NCBI GenBank assembly: GCA_013180625.2
Contig: SNVD02002551.1
Location: 1 to 64,000, forward strand
DNA length: 64,000 nucleotides
Direction: 5' to 3'
Source of the DNA: Boswellia sacra
Lineage: Eukaryota > Streptophyta > Magnoliopsida > Sapindales > Burseraceae
Shown here piece by piece: positions 11,301 through 24,100 of this stretch. Position 1 is the first letter of the stretch. Every line of letters begins with the position of its first letter. The notes under the pieces were generated by a model. That model was not told the DNA's origin, did not search any database, and saw only the letters and a program-made list of their open reading frames with translations. The position numbers and the translations under genes were made by a program.

Positions 11301-13980
11301 CGTAACATGATCATTTTTTTTAGGTTTTTGGTGTTTTTGTTTTGTTTTGTTTTTTGGGGGGGTGTGGGTGTTGGTGGGGTGTGGGTTTTGGCCCTTCTGG
11401 GGCGTGTGGCAGCTTTGTGGGGGGGTTTTGATGGGGAGCGTTCTGCAATCATTCATAATCACCCTAGGCTATTAGAGTTGACAGACTGTACTAATGGCAG
11501 GGTCTTGTGATGATTTTTGATGCCCTTTGAGGGGCATCTGTAATTAGGCTTCATTTTGAGGAGCTGCATGATTAAGCTACATTGTTTGGAATACAAAATA
11601 GCCAATCTAGAATTGTTTTTGGCTGATCCTAATTTTGAGCAGTTATCTGTCTGTAGGACGGATGTTATTGACAAGTGCTTTTCTCGAGAAACAGTTGAAG
11701 AAATTTTAACTGCCTTGGTGAGTTAAGGATGTGGATTGGTTTTCTATCAGGATCTTTGTAATATATTTCCATGTTCTACTGAATAGGGGGTCGAGGAGTT
11801 GTTCCCTTTATTTACTTCTCTTGTTCTACGGCTCCCCCGCCCTTATGCTTTTCTTGTTAAATTTTACTTATTTAAAAGCAAATGTGAGTTGGAGATTTTA
11901 TTATCATTTTTGATACTTTTAGGAAGTTCCTGCCAGATTGTGGATAAATTATTTTGGGGTAAATGGATCTGTCTTACACTTGCTAATATGTAGGAGAGGG
12001 AGAGCGTAAGTAAGGTGGATGCGTGGATTTCTGACACTATACAGACTTTGAAGAATGCTTTACCGACAAGTCTTAAAATTACTCTCAGATCGGTCTATGA
12101 TTTGCATGCCTTTAATTACCTCATTTTACTAAAGACTAAAGTTAAAATTATGAAACTGTCAGTGCTTCTTTTGCATAGCATTGTTTTTAGTTGATTTATG
12201 TTTCTGTTGCTATTCCTTAAATAAAAAACTGTTTGCATTCTCTTATCTCTCATTATCACATTTTCCGTGGTTGAAGCTTCCTAATATTTCATCAAATCAT
12301 GTTGTAGTTGCCTTATGAAACATGATTTTTCCAATATCGTTTACTGACTCAGTTTTTAAGAGGTGGAGATGGATAGGTTTTATTTTCAAATCCTTTCTGC
12401 TAAGAAGAAAAGGATTTGTGTAACATTCTATAACTTTAGATGATTCTGTGATGTTCAAATATCTCTTCACAACATCATGGGGAAATATTTTTGTCCCTTT
12501 TGATGTGAATTTTGGTTTTAGGTGTCCTTTTTTTTAAACATACAATGTGAGGGATGCATGGTACATAAATTTAAAATTTTCCAAAAAACTTCCTGTGAAA
12601 ATGATTCTATTGGGGAGTAAGTTGTATATGACAGCATTGTTCTTACATTGAGAATTGTGCATTTTTTAAAGATTGCAGGGGGAATATGGCTGACGAATTG
12701 TAGTTGGTAATGTCTCTTGCATTTATCAACTCATATTCAGTTTTGTATAGCACCAGTGGTTAGATTAGTTCGTGTGGTTTAAATTTGGTCCATTATGCAT
12801 TGGCAGTTTTGCAGCCTTTTTGGACGCATGATAGTCATTTAGTTTTCAATATGGACACAATTTTATTTGGTGAATTTCTGATTCAATTTTAGATGTGTAA
12901 GCAGCTATTTATGTGGGTTTGAAGTTCTTTGAGGTTCTAACTGTGGCAATGTTGATTGTATTGAGAGATTCTACTGGAATATTCAGGTTCAGTCTTAGAG
13001 GCACATTTTTTTTTTCAACTTTTTCAAGTAGGTTTCTACTAGTCTACAGCCAATTCAAGAAATTGTACATTAAACTTTTGTTTTCTTTTTTTTTCTCATT
13101 GTAATAAATAAAAGAGTAGCGGTTACATGTTTAGAATTTCTGGTAGGGTGACATAATTATATTCTTGTTGATCATGAATTGGTGGTTGTGGCCTGTGGGG
13201 AAGTCAGCTAATTTAGTAGGTAAAACTTTTGTATGACTGCACCATATCTGCATAAAAGAAAATAATAGACCATCTAAGTGAAAAAGATATTATACCACTA
13301 TTTGAGCACACTAAAGGCATTATTGGGAACGGAAGATGATAGATTGCATAAAACAAGTTAGTTTGAAATGTTGAGAATTTCAGTTCCTCTGATCAATTTT
13401 TGGGTAAAGACAACTGAGTTATCATATGTAGAGCTTTTTGGAAGTTTTTGAACGTTTGCAAGTTAAAGCTAATTTTGCTCCTCTTGTTTCAGATTAGAGA
13501 AGGAAGGCTCCAAAGTGTTGGTCAATGCCTTATTCGTGAGCATAGAATGGCTTGTCATGTCATTAGGGGAGAAGTTAGGAAGGACTTTTTTAGGTTCTCA
13601 TCCCCCTTAAATATATGTTTTGTAATGTCTTCCTTCATAGGATTGTCTCTAAAAGCTCATTTTTTAATGCAGGGTTGCCGGGCCATTCTGTCAGATAAGG
13701 ATAGGAACCCAAAGGTTTATGGAAATTCTCTTTTTCTATCTGTGCATCATAGTTATCATTCACCATTAATTTCTATTACATAAGGTTTCAATACGACCCT
13801 TCTTTTCTTGGGGTTGGGGATCCCTTCTTGTTTTCCATGCTGTGGCAGACATCTAAATTGGAGCTTATTAGCGACAGTATGGTTGACAAATACTTCTCCA
13901 CCGTGAGTGATGACAAATGGGAAGATCTAAAGCCTCCTGCTTGGTCCAATTTGCCTGCTTCTGCCATCGCTAAACTTTGA

Positions 13981-15322
13981 GCATTATCGAAAATAGGGTT
14001 GTAATTTACTAAGCGGGGCTTTCAACTTTTGTAGCCAGAGAATTGGTTTGAGATTGTCTCACGACAGCATATATAGGAAGTATTATGCCTCCTATTTCAA
14101 GTGTAAACTGGATGCATTTGCAATTCTTCACGGTAATTTATGAAATCAGCCAGCAAATAAGTTTGATATGTTCCGTATGGATGGGACATTTATCAAGGGG
14201 AAAAATTAGTGTAAATAACATTTCAATAAAATTGTTGTGCATTTCATCGCAGGCATGTATCTTTTCCTTTACGGAAATATGTGATAGTCTAGTCCATTCC
14301 TCTTCTTTTGATGTGGAGAGATATTTACGGTTTCAAAATTGAGCTTCTGGCTGTTTCTTTCTCGTTTTGATTTGATGTTTAGACTGCACAGAATGGTATT
14401 CCCAGACTGCGATTTCCTGCATTTTGGTCGATTGGAATTTCTTTGATGAATGGTCGCACCCGTTAACGAAAATAGGAGTCTAATGAATTGGTGGTGGTTC
14501 AACTAAGATTCTGGATTCCTCGAAAGGTCAAGCTAGCGTTAGAGGTTGACCCACTCAGCCAGCGCTTATTAGGCTATCAAATAACTGCAATTTGTTGAGT
14601 ACATTTCAACTCGGGTTTGAAACTTTTGATCATATTATAATGATTTTAGCAGATGACTTATGAGGAAATACTGTTTCGATCTTAGAATCAAAGTTTTATG
14701 ATATACCGCCGATAGTTTGTGTTTTAAAGGGATACATATGATAATTACTTCGGCTTCGGCTTTTGATCCAGCATCAAGATGGGCATGGACAGGCCCTTTT
14801 TTTCTTTCATTTTTCTAGAAGAGATTCATGGTGATAATTAGTTTTCTGCTGCCTTTTGTTTATTATTATCTGTTTAACAGCATAGTAAGTGGCCTATGAT
14901 TTACGATAGGTGTATGAAAAGAATATTTGATGAGAACTATTCAAAATACTGATACAGAATAATTGAATTGGGGAACCAATCAAACCCGATTAAACAATTT
15001 TTGGTCAAACTTTGGATGTTGAACGAAGGCCTTGCATTAACTTAATTTTGATAAAAGATCAAGAAGCACGTTACTAAAGATTTTATTCGGTGAAGGTGGA
15101 TATATCGATCGGAAATTGCAGCTGCATGCTGCAACGTCATTGCCCTTTCAGTAAGAGTGCAATTTTTGAACAAATCTTTTATTGATGTTACAATAATATT
15201 GTATGTAAACATGATATATCTTACAAGAAACTTACCAAAATCAACAAATTTAAATAAAAAGTAGACTTCCAAGAATAAATTTTAATCAAAAAATATATAT
15301 ATATATATATATATATAAAGAA
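13981..15322. other. Intergenic
   Basis: This region lies between the CHY1-like remnant (plus) and the U-box gene (minus), so it is shared 3'-flanking DNA. I see no credible coding exon. A short (TA)12 tract sits at 15293-15316, just after the U-box stop codon. Confidence 0.6.
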
Positions 15323-16643
15323 TTAGAGAAGGAAGCCCAGATACTCCTTCAACTCCGAAGGGAAACAAGGGTAGCGGATCCATGAATTGCCATGCATCTT
15401 CAACATCTTCACCACCTTATCCTTGGTTGACGATCTAGATCCACCCTCCACATGCAAATACAACAAAGCCAATAGCTTCTTCACCGCTCCACACATTAAC
15501 ATTTCCTCCATAACGTTTTCTGTAGGATGAGAACTACAAATCAGCCACATGACCTTCACGCCAATCTTCGTTGCTGCGGTCGACACGTGCAATAATTTCT
15601 TTGACACGGCAGCGATACCCATCTTGTGCTCCACCAAGGCCAACCTTCCCTCGGCGCATTTACTTAATAATTTTATCAAAAGCAATATTTTCTCGCATTT
15701 AGATCTGCTGCTTGAGTCCGGTAAAAGCTCTATGAGAACAAAAACTGCACCTGCTTCTATGGCTCTCAATCTCAATCGGCTGTTCTTTGAATTTGAAGCA
15801 CTCAGTATTTCAATCAGGACCTCCAAAGCACACGTGCTTGCCTTGGTGCATATTTCATCGGACACGAGCTCTAATAAAGATTTGAAGAAATCAATACCTT
15901 GATCCTGTATCATAGGAATATTATTCCAGTACTTATAATCAATTTTTGCCATGTTACGAAAGATGGTAATAACGTAAACTCTGGCTTCAGCGCCTCCTCT
16001 TTGAAGAACGATAGCCATGGATCTCATAAATTCCGGTCTGGACAAGATGTCAAAAGTACTTTGATCTTTTTCCGACAATGGGAGTTGATGCAGAACACCC
16101 AAGGCTTCCTCACACGCTCTAAATGTTAGAAAATCGGAGCTGCTTTCAGAATTAGAAAGAATAATATTATTCTGAACAACTATTTCAACAACAACTTGAA
16201 CACCGCCGGATTGAATGAAATCAGCTCTTGTGTGGTGACCCATTTGGAGAATTGAACGCAGTTTCTTAAGAGAAGTGAGCTTGAAAGGAGAGGACTGGAT
16301 GGTGGTGAGTAGAGAGGGAATGTCGTCGTGGATGTGATTGTGATTCATGGGGATGGAGATGGATGGGGATGGATGATGTAGTTGGCAGGCCCATGCTTGG
16401 ATGAGTCGGTTGAGGGCGTGATTAGGCGTGACGTGAAAAGAGTGGAGGGATTGCATGGTAGCAGGACAAGTATTCAGGACAAGTATTCTTCTTGTAAATG
16501 AAGAACCATTTCTCGATGTTCTTACGCTCGTAGGTAACGCCAGTGCAGATTGTGACAGGGTCTTTCATCAGCTCCATCGATATGGGACATTTGAAATCGG
16601 CTGGGCATTCCAGCTCCGTCTCCACCTCCATCTCCTTTATCAC
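15323..16643 (-). pseudogene. U-box/ARM-repeat E3 ubiquitin ligase gene, frameshifted (PUB20-24 type)
   Basis: Single-exon U-box proteins of this type ubiquitinate targets in stress and immune signalling. The first frame (16643-16422) starts [20 protein letters not shown] and carries U-box residues [13 protein letters not shown] and KNTCP, then runs out of frame. The second frame (16456-15323) resumes with [13 protein letters not shown], the end of the U-box, followed by about 350 residues of helical ARM-like repeats (for example LIELLPDSSS and GVKVMWLICSSHP). The break coincides with a 13-bp direct duplication at 16463-16488. Without one copy the total would be exactly 436 codons including the stop, the normal family length. 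As given, the product is a 73-residue truncated U-box. It could be a recent null allele or a sequence error, because the rest of the frame is clean. Confidence 0.85.
16463..16488. repeat. 13-bp tandem duplication that breaks the U-box
   Basis: AGGACAAGTATTC is present twice in direct succession (16463-16475 and 16476-16488). It falls inside the U-box codons just after KNTCP and shifts the frame by one. Confidence 0.95.
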
Positions 16644-16667
16644 CTTGCTCTTTGCCGATCGAGCCTC

Positions 16668-18150
16668 TATAATATAATTTTTGTTTAATGTTCTGCGTCT
16701 GCTTATGTACTATACATATTGTTGCATGCTATTAGCTTTTGTATATTAATCCATCGATGAGATAGAGGGGGGAGTGTGCGATTGTGAAGATAATAATTGA
16801 GGAAATGATCCTAGTCAAAGTCAAATATTATAGATCATGATCATGCAGATGCGTTGTCTCATGCGAGCTGTTTTCTTTATAAATTAATTTATCCCCACTA
16901 GCGATTGCTATTATTTATTAATCGTTGATTAATTATGATGGATATGCTAGAAAATCTTAAGGAAAAGTTTTAGACATACAAGACAATGAAAATTAATTTT
17001 TTATGTTATAAGATAAAAATTATATAAGAGGAGAAGGTAGAGGATAAGAAAAGGACTAAGCGAAGCATAATTATCAGAAATAGAGAAAAGTTAACGGCGG
17101 AATTAAGATGTTTCAAATGTAGTAATAGTAATATTAATGTCTTGCCGACCAGTTGGCGATTGACTTTAATATAACCGAAGTCAACACAAGGAAAATCATG
17201 TTTTTGAACACGTCACGTCATCATCATCCATGTTTGGAGTTGGAATTAGGTTAGAAATTGGAGGAAATAAATAAATATGATTATCAGATTTTCATTTTCA
17301 CAACCTTAAAGCTTCTCGTCTCTTCCATAGTTAAAAATTAGCAAACTTTCAATTAAGGAAACTTATTGACAAACCATAACAGTAATCAATCATTTGATGA
17401 CACTACTTTTTCAGTTGTTTGAAGATTAATCTGCAAATTACAACTATGATAACAAGCGATATAGATTAACATCCAGTCATTCAATTCAAAACTTCTGACT
17501 TTTTTGTTTTTTATTTTATAACCCACGCAGGATTAGATTTAATTTATTTATATGTTGAAAAATCAACTTTATTGTTGAAAAATTCACTTCATTGTTCTAT
17601 AGGGAACTCGATAATTTATTTATATGTTGAAAAATCAACTTTATTGTCGAAAAATTGACTTTATTGTTCTATAGAATTTATTGAGTTCCCACTTCACTCT
17701 CAAAATAATTATTAAGGTAAATCCATATGCCCACTCGTGCATCTCATATGATATCTTCTATTTCAACTCCGTATTACATTAATTTAATATACCTTCAAGG
17801 AATATAATCAAATCCCACAAAGAATACAAGTATATTGTTAATTTTGAATCTTATGTATATATTTTAAAGAATTTAAGTTAAAGTATCATATCTCTATATG
17901 TACATGTTAAATTTTTTTAACACTATTTTCTAACATTTGATCTCAATAAATCCAATTATTAAAATTGAAATTCAAAAAGTTATATTTAATGTTACGAACT
18001 CATTAATCATTTCAATTATTTAATTTTGTAGAATAATAGCTAAAAATCTATATCTAAATTTGTGCTAAAAGATCGCTTTATACTATATAATTTCGTCAAA
18101 ATTCCTATCTTTACAGTTATTTAGATAACCCATATATTAAAAAAAAAAGG
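16668..18150. other. Intergenic, upstream of the U-box gene
   Basis: This AT-rich stretch includes the 72-bp duplication described separately. The first few hundred bases would hold the U-box gene's promoter. No exon or RNA gene is visible. Confidence 0.55.
17543..17675. repeat. 72-bp imperfect tandem duplication
   Basis: The phrase TATGTTGAAAAATCAACTTT followed by ATTGTTGAAAAATTCACTT and TTGTTCTATAG occurs at 17551 and again at 17623, a 72-bp step. Within each copy there is a smaller GAAAAATC/GAAAAATT repetition. Confidence 0.8.
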
Positions 18151-18320
18151 TGATGCTACTTTACTCTTATAAACTATTTATACAAACTTATTTATTCCAA
18201 TTGATTTGATGTCTTTACGTAACCACAACATCATCTATCTTAATTAATGTTATTTATTATTAATATATATTTATTCAATCACTGTATTTATTTATCAAAT
18301 TACGTTATATCATATGAGAT
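18151..18320 (-). mobile_element. Degenerate MITE, inverted copy of the element at 49.5 kb
   Basis: The left end (ATGCTACTTTACTCTTATAA then ACTATTTATACAAACT) and the middle (TTAATTAATGTTATTTATTA then TTAATATATATTTAT and CACTGTATTTATTTATCAAA) match the reverse complement of the element at 49525-49737. The right terminal inverted repeat is eroded, so that limit is approximate. It lies about 100 bp beyond the stop codon of the DAR GTPase gene. Confidence 0.75.
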
Positions 18321-18440
18321 TATATAAGTAAATTATATAAGTAATTTATAATAATATTATTTAAAAAAAAGATAATAAAAGTTTGGACTTATGACCAATG
18401 GGCCTAGAAGTAAGGAGTGAATGACTTGTACTAGTGAAAT

Positions 18441-20606
18441 TTAGTCCTTGTCTTTTGAGTAATCCTTGGATGGGGGAAGAGTATCCAGAATATAACGCCC
18501 GAGCCTCCCAGTACGATATAGATTCAGCATCTTCGAAGCAACTTTACTATAAGCATTCTCACCAAAATCCACCGGAACCTGCAAAGCTTCTCTCAATGCT
18601 GAAAATTGTAACTTAATAAGCTTTACCAAATCCTTTTCATGTTCCACTTGTCCGTCAAATCTTGAAATTACCTCGCAGAGAGTCTGCCTAATTTTCTGCA
18701 CCATAAAATCCTGCATCATCAAAGAAAATATGTCAATCATATTCCTTTAGAGACAGTGACAGACTACAAAGTAGTGGAAAACATCCTTCAACAGCATTCT
18801 AGACATTCATATCATCATATGGTGTTTTTTTCCCCTTCAGGAAAAATAATCGAGGTGGACATTTCTATAGACATCTACCTATTGGTTTGTTTATGTTAGT
18901 TCCCAAAAAACCAACAATATTTCTTTCCTCATCAATTTCATTTAGTTATCACATCAAAACCTGTTTCGTCATCCAAGTGACTTACAACAGAATCACAAGA
19001 AAATGCCATTAAAAGAAGGAGACTAGAGGAAGATTTTAAAATTAAAAGTAGCATGAAACTTTTAACCAACAATATTTCTTCTCTGCATTTTCTATTTGTA
19101 TGGTGTTTATTAACTTGTATGGATATAGAAGCGTTAAGACCTGTGTGTGATCATTGGGATATTGTTGTCTTTGTCTCATCTGCAACTCCAAGCCAGCTGG
19201 ATGCTCAGCTTTGCTTTGCAAGAATGACTTGTCAGTCTCATAGGGGGGAAATTTTGCCCACTTCTTGTATTCATCACTAAAGTTGAGAATTGCCAGAAAA
19301 TATTCAGCAAGTTCCTTTTGACCAACCAAACAATCTCTAATTGCTCCTGCATTCAGAGGACAAAATCCTGATTTGAGTGATTGCTGGAAATTTTGGCAAT
19401 TTGAATTTATCTTACAAGCTAAGAACATAATGCTTTATGGAGAAATTACTCCAGGAATTTTGCCTGAAACAGAAGAATTGGAAATCACTGGGCAAGAAAA
19501 ACTATTGGTGAAAGGTTAATTTACACTTAACAAAAGGAGAAGAGGTATAATTCCACCTGTTAAAGCTAGCTTGGAGCAGAACTCAACATCATGGATCTCA
19601 GAAGGCAAAATACCTGGGGTGTCCAGCACATAGATGTTGGGATGGCTAGCAATCTGGAAAGGTAAACAACGATTGATTATAACACTAAGCAAAAACATAG
19701 CAAATGGAAGAAAGAAAGAAAAGAGATGTTAAAAAAGAAGCATGCTGAAGTCAGCATTGCTGCCATGCCCATGATAAACCTTGAAGCTGTTGATATCTTT
19801 TGTCCCTCCTGGCTGTGGACTGACCGTTGTATGCTTGAGCTTTCCTTTTTCTACAAAACAACAATAAAAAGTATGCTCTGCAACAAAACATGGGATGTTT
19901 TTACTTAAAACATTGAAAAAGAAGATAACCATAAGAATACCTGCAGCAGAAATCCTGCCAATGTGATGCAAAGATTTGACAAGAGCTGTCTTACCAACGT
20001 TAGGAATCCCAACTAGCATTACCGTTATAGCATGAGTTGAATTTTTCCTCAGTTCTCTAACTCGAGCTTGCAAAAAGTTGAGAAACTGCATAAAATCGAT
20101 CGATCAAATAGCAATAATAATGACAATAATACAGACAAAAAGCAAAGTTGAAAAAGAAGTAGAATGTGGGGAGTTCACTTACCTCTTTGACACTGTTCTT
20201 GTTATGAGAATTGACAGCAAAGGAAATGCACCTTGGTTGGTTAAAATTAAAATAGCTCATCCAGTCCTTTAATTGAGAAGGATTAACGAGATCCATTTTG
20301 TTGAGCACTATGATTCGCCTATTTGATGAAAAAGGAAGGTTGCTTAATTGCTGAAATTCCGATGAAAATGGAATCTAAACCAAAACATTTGGGTGAGACA
20401 TTTGATCGAACAAGAAGAGGACGAATAAATAAATGGACGAATGATCATACCCTAGCATCTCTGATTTCGAGGACTAAATCAACCAAGGGGATTCGCTGAT
20501 CGATAGCACGAGAGGCTGCAGCCATGTGAGGGCCGTACCATCCTCCTCCATTCTTAACAGCACCTCCTATTTCCCTCGCTATTTTTGATAAACAAGACGT
20601 TGCCAT
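18441..20606 (-). CDS. SIN2: DAR-type GTPase, mitochondrial (SIN2/MTG1/YlqF family)
   Basis: Circularly permuted GTPases of this family help assemble the large subunit of organellar ribosomes; Arabidopsis SHORT INTEGUMENTS 2 is the plant relative. Seven exons: 20606-20451, 20374-20183, 20085-19941, 19850-19780, 19653-19557, 19346-19141 and 18710-18441. All have GT-AG borders and together give 1137 nt, 378 residues plus stop. The motif order is permuted as expected: G4 NKMD at about 77-80, then G1 GIPNVGKT at 142-149, then G3 DTPG at 199-202. An upstream VLEIRDARIP (D-A-R motif) names the family. The C-terminal half is helical (LRTGRLGRYILD-like end). The start is the first ATG of a frame reading MATSCLSKIAREIGGAVKNG, a plausible targeting region. 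No lesions are seen. Confidence 0.93.
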
Positions 20607-21136
20607 ATTTCAATTTTACAATTTCAAAATGCCCTTTGCTTTGGCCAAAACTTATCATTAAGCCCCGTTAGATTTCAAAAATATACATTTGACTACCATG
20701 TCAATGCCGCTGTAGCCAAGACTTTGATTTTTTTTTTTCTTCTTTTCGTTTAATTTAATTTATTCTATTTTTAAAGAAAATAAATCAAATCAAAACGAAT
20801 ATCACTTTAATATTAAGGAGTGAAATCTTTTCTTTTAAAATTATAATTCGATTTGGTTTGCTGCTTCCTTGTTTCTTTCATTTTTTTGCGGTGGTGATGA
20901 GGTGGTGGGCGGATGAATGCGACAGCCATTGTGTTATCCGCTTATAATTCTTGAGGTGCCGTCTGATTTGGCCAATCTACATGCATAATTGATGGGTTAT
21001 CATAATTTGACGTTTTCAAGGGTAAATTGTCATTTTCGGTTTTAGTTAACCCCATTTCCATCCAAACGTATGAAATATATAAACCTTTTTATTAAGAAGG
21101 AAGCAAGAAAATGATCTTATTACACTCATTCGGCCC
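20607..21136. other. Intergenic between the DAR GTPase and KAO genes
   Basis: This region holds the promoter of the minus-strand DAR GTPase gene and the 3' flank of KAO. It is AT-rich with a G-rich patch (GGTGGTGATGAGGTGGTGGG at 20890-20909). No exon is seen. Confidence 0.55.
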
Positions 21137-24100
21137 TTACATAGACGAAGTTGGAGACTTCCGAAGTCTTGCCAAGCAATTATCTTTGGGCCTTGAATGC
21201 GGTAAGTACAGCAGCGGGCATTTTGGATTAAGTCGTTCCACCCTGAGACACCAAAGACAAGAAATTAGCTTAAGCATAACCAACTCATTTTATATTAATG
21301 GAAAGAAATAAAAGTTTTAAGATAATAACTAACACACCTGTAATTAAGGAGAAAATGATGAAGAAATATAGAGATTTCAAGCTTGGCAAGATCATTTCCA
21401 GGGCACAACCTGCTTCCTCCTCCGAAGGGAAGGAAACTTCCAGCTTTTGGAGTGTAGTCCTACGTTCATATCACAATATACTAGTATATTAATCTCACCA
21501 TTCATAATCATTCGAACAAAGCAAAATAACTTCTGTTGTACTACCACTTACATGCCATCTGGAAGGATTGAATTCTCTCGGATTTGGAAAAATTTCAGGA
21601 TCAAAGTGTACACTTCTGAACCAGACCAGAACTTTCCAACCCTTGGGAATGGTGTAGCCTGAAATCCAATCCAATTTCAAATGCACCATTAATCCTACTA
21701 GCACCAAGTATATCACATATTCTAAACTACATGAGCAAGAAATTCCACAACCTAATTGACTGACCATTTATGTTGACATCTGATTTTGCTTCTCGAAATA
21801 CCGTAAGCGAGAATGTTACAACTCGAAGTGTTTCATCAATCACCTTCGAATAAAGGCAACATCCATAATAACACATCAAATTCAAATATGTCAATTTATT
21901 CATTCAGATGCCTACTCAAAATCAATCATGACTAATTAAATACCTTTGAAAGATATTCCATTTCTCGAATTTCATTTAGTATCAAACCCTTCTGTGTAGG
22001 TGGCCTCTTGTTTATAATCATCTCTTGCTCTGCCTACATAATGCAATAAATCAATTTTAGAAACTCCAACCCAAATGAAAAAGATATGATCAAGCCAGTT
22101 ACTTGAATTTGTTTCTAAGAAGGATTTCAGCAGGCAAAGAGAATTCAAAACTTTTGCAACCATCTTCAACATTTGAGAAAACTGATTTAAATGTCAGTTA
22201 TCTCATCCAGCAATCCGGGTCCACTCAGCAAATGCCACGCTTTAAAGTATGCTAGTAACTATTGTACTGCAACGTAAAAGCAGAGATAATACAACTACTC
22301 TTCACAATCTGGTAATGATCATGATGATCTGGTACCTGTCACAAACAAACAAGAGTCCAAGAAAGAAGAGTAGGGAGAAAAGAGAGAAAAACAACAAAGA
22401 AGAAACTGTCCGAATATTCAACAATATATCATCAACAAAAGTCTGAAATAAAACTAATGAATGGCCTATATTTATAATAATCGACAAATAGAAAAATAAA
22501 TCAGGACATATAGGGAATTCGAGTTAATTAGGACAAGTTAAAATCTCAAAATTGATATCCTAAATCAAGAAACCCTAAATAATTAAATTAATAAACAAAA
22601 CTAAAATTTATAGAAGAACTAAATTAACATCCAAATTCTGGTACCTTGGCTTTTTCCAGGAATTCCGGGTGTTCTTGCAAGAAAATAGTAGCCCACATCA
22701 TGGTATGTCCAGAAGATTCATGGCCTGCATTCAAATACATCACAAGAATATCAATGATTTCCTCATCATCGAGTTTTCTGCCATTTTCATCTTCAACTGT
22801 CAGCAGTGCATCCATCATGTCTTTCTTATTTGTCGAATTTTCACTCTTTCTCTGCTTTCTTCGCTCATTTACTATAGATTGTAATATAGCAACAAGATTT
22901 TTCCGAGCCTGAAATAAAAAATGGAGAGAATTCATCTGAATGGTAACACCAAGTACAACAATTATTAATGTCATTACCCTGTAGCGGTAGGAAAGCTGAC
23001 CTTAAGAGCTCTGTGATAAGCAAATCCTGGAAAATTAACTGCCATGGCTCTAACTCCATAGTTAAGTGCAGTATATTCCCTCTCTAAAGCTTCCATGACC
23101 TGGTCACTCTCAGAGCTAAGAAAAATGTACATGATAATCCTAAAGGTAAGCTTTCGGAGTTGAGTTAAGAATTGAATTTGTTCCATTTTGGCCCATTTGT
23201 CCAAGGCAGAAATTACATTTTCTTCAATGTATTGTATGTAAACAGACAATGCTTCATGACCATTGACTGGAGCAGCCGTTAAACGTCGGAGACGCCTGTG
23301 CTCTTCAAAGGAAATTCCGACAAATGACTTCTCTCCAATGAGTTTGACGGTGGAAGTGGGCCAGCCAGGCTTGAATGCATCATCATCTGTTAAGACTCTT
23401 TTGCATGTTTCGGGCATCGTAACAATTACACTCGGGTTTCCAAACATGAATGCTTTATAGATTCCAGTACGTCCATATCTGCATAATTAAAGATTAAAAT
23501 ACCATGGTTTTCACTTTGTTAATCTTATCATTGCGTTGTTATTATGTAGGTCATGATTCATGCGTGATGCTATTAATTCGTTTATTTTGTGTGTGGTGTG
23601 TGTAACTGTAACAGAGTTATACTACATGTGTTATCAGACAAATTTTCATCAAATAACCCTTTGGATCACCCACTAACTATATCTAACCACCCTTTTTTTA
23701 TTTTAACTATTTGTAACCCTTTTTTTAAAGGAAAGTGTAAAGATACCCTCAATAGTTTTGAAAATAACGAAATTAGATTACAAGTATAGTTTTTTGCACG
23801 ATATAGTGTTGCAATTGTACGAAAGAGTTATGCAAAAAATAAAAAAATAGATCTTGAATATTTTGCATAACTATATCATACAACTTGCACAATCATCTCA
23901 TAAAATAATTATTAACAATATTACAAATATAGTTATTATATTACACGATTAAATCGTGCAACTACATGGAACCCATCGTGTAAAAAAATAGCTTTAGAAA
24001 TTTTACACAATGAAATAAGGGTTGTATAAAACTATATGTTTCGAAAATTTTGCACGATTCCATACTGCAATTTGCACCGCTTAGAAAAATAATATTCTAT

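Larger units (their letters stand above)
8197..13980 (+). pseudogene. Damaged, 5'-truncated 3-hydroxyisobutyryl-CoA hydrolase (CHY1-like)
   Basis: The family (crotonase fold) hydrolyses 3-hydroxyisobutyryl-CoA in peroxisomal valine breakdown. Exons by GT-AG reading: 8197-8260 (GQGRAFCAGGDVAAL), 8342-8421, 8524-8604 (NGIVMGGGAGTVHGRFRVAT), 8723-8807, 9672-9757, 10183-10304, 11657-11717, 11994-12092, 13493-13593, 13673-13714 and about 13843-13980. The C-terminus is AKL, a PTS1-type signal. The lesions are: the first two exons (about 60 residues) are absent; a TAA at 8777-8779 follows DVGAS where the family has Tyr; an apparent 1-nt loss at the end of exon 13493-13593 shifts the frame; and the AG expected before the last exon reads TG at 13841-13842. 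The intron 10305-11656 has grown by insertions. Confidence 0.82.

Noticed and set aside
11106..11462. 118-residue minus frame with Tyr-Ile runs
   Set aside because: It reads through the (TA)n microsatellite; the rest is proline/lysine-rich low complexity.
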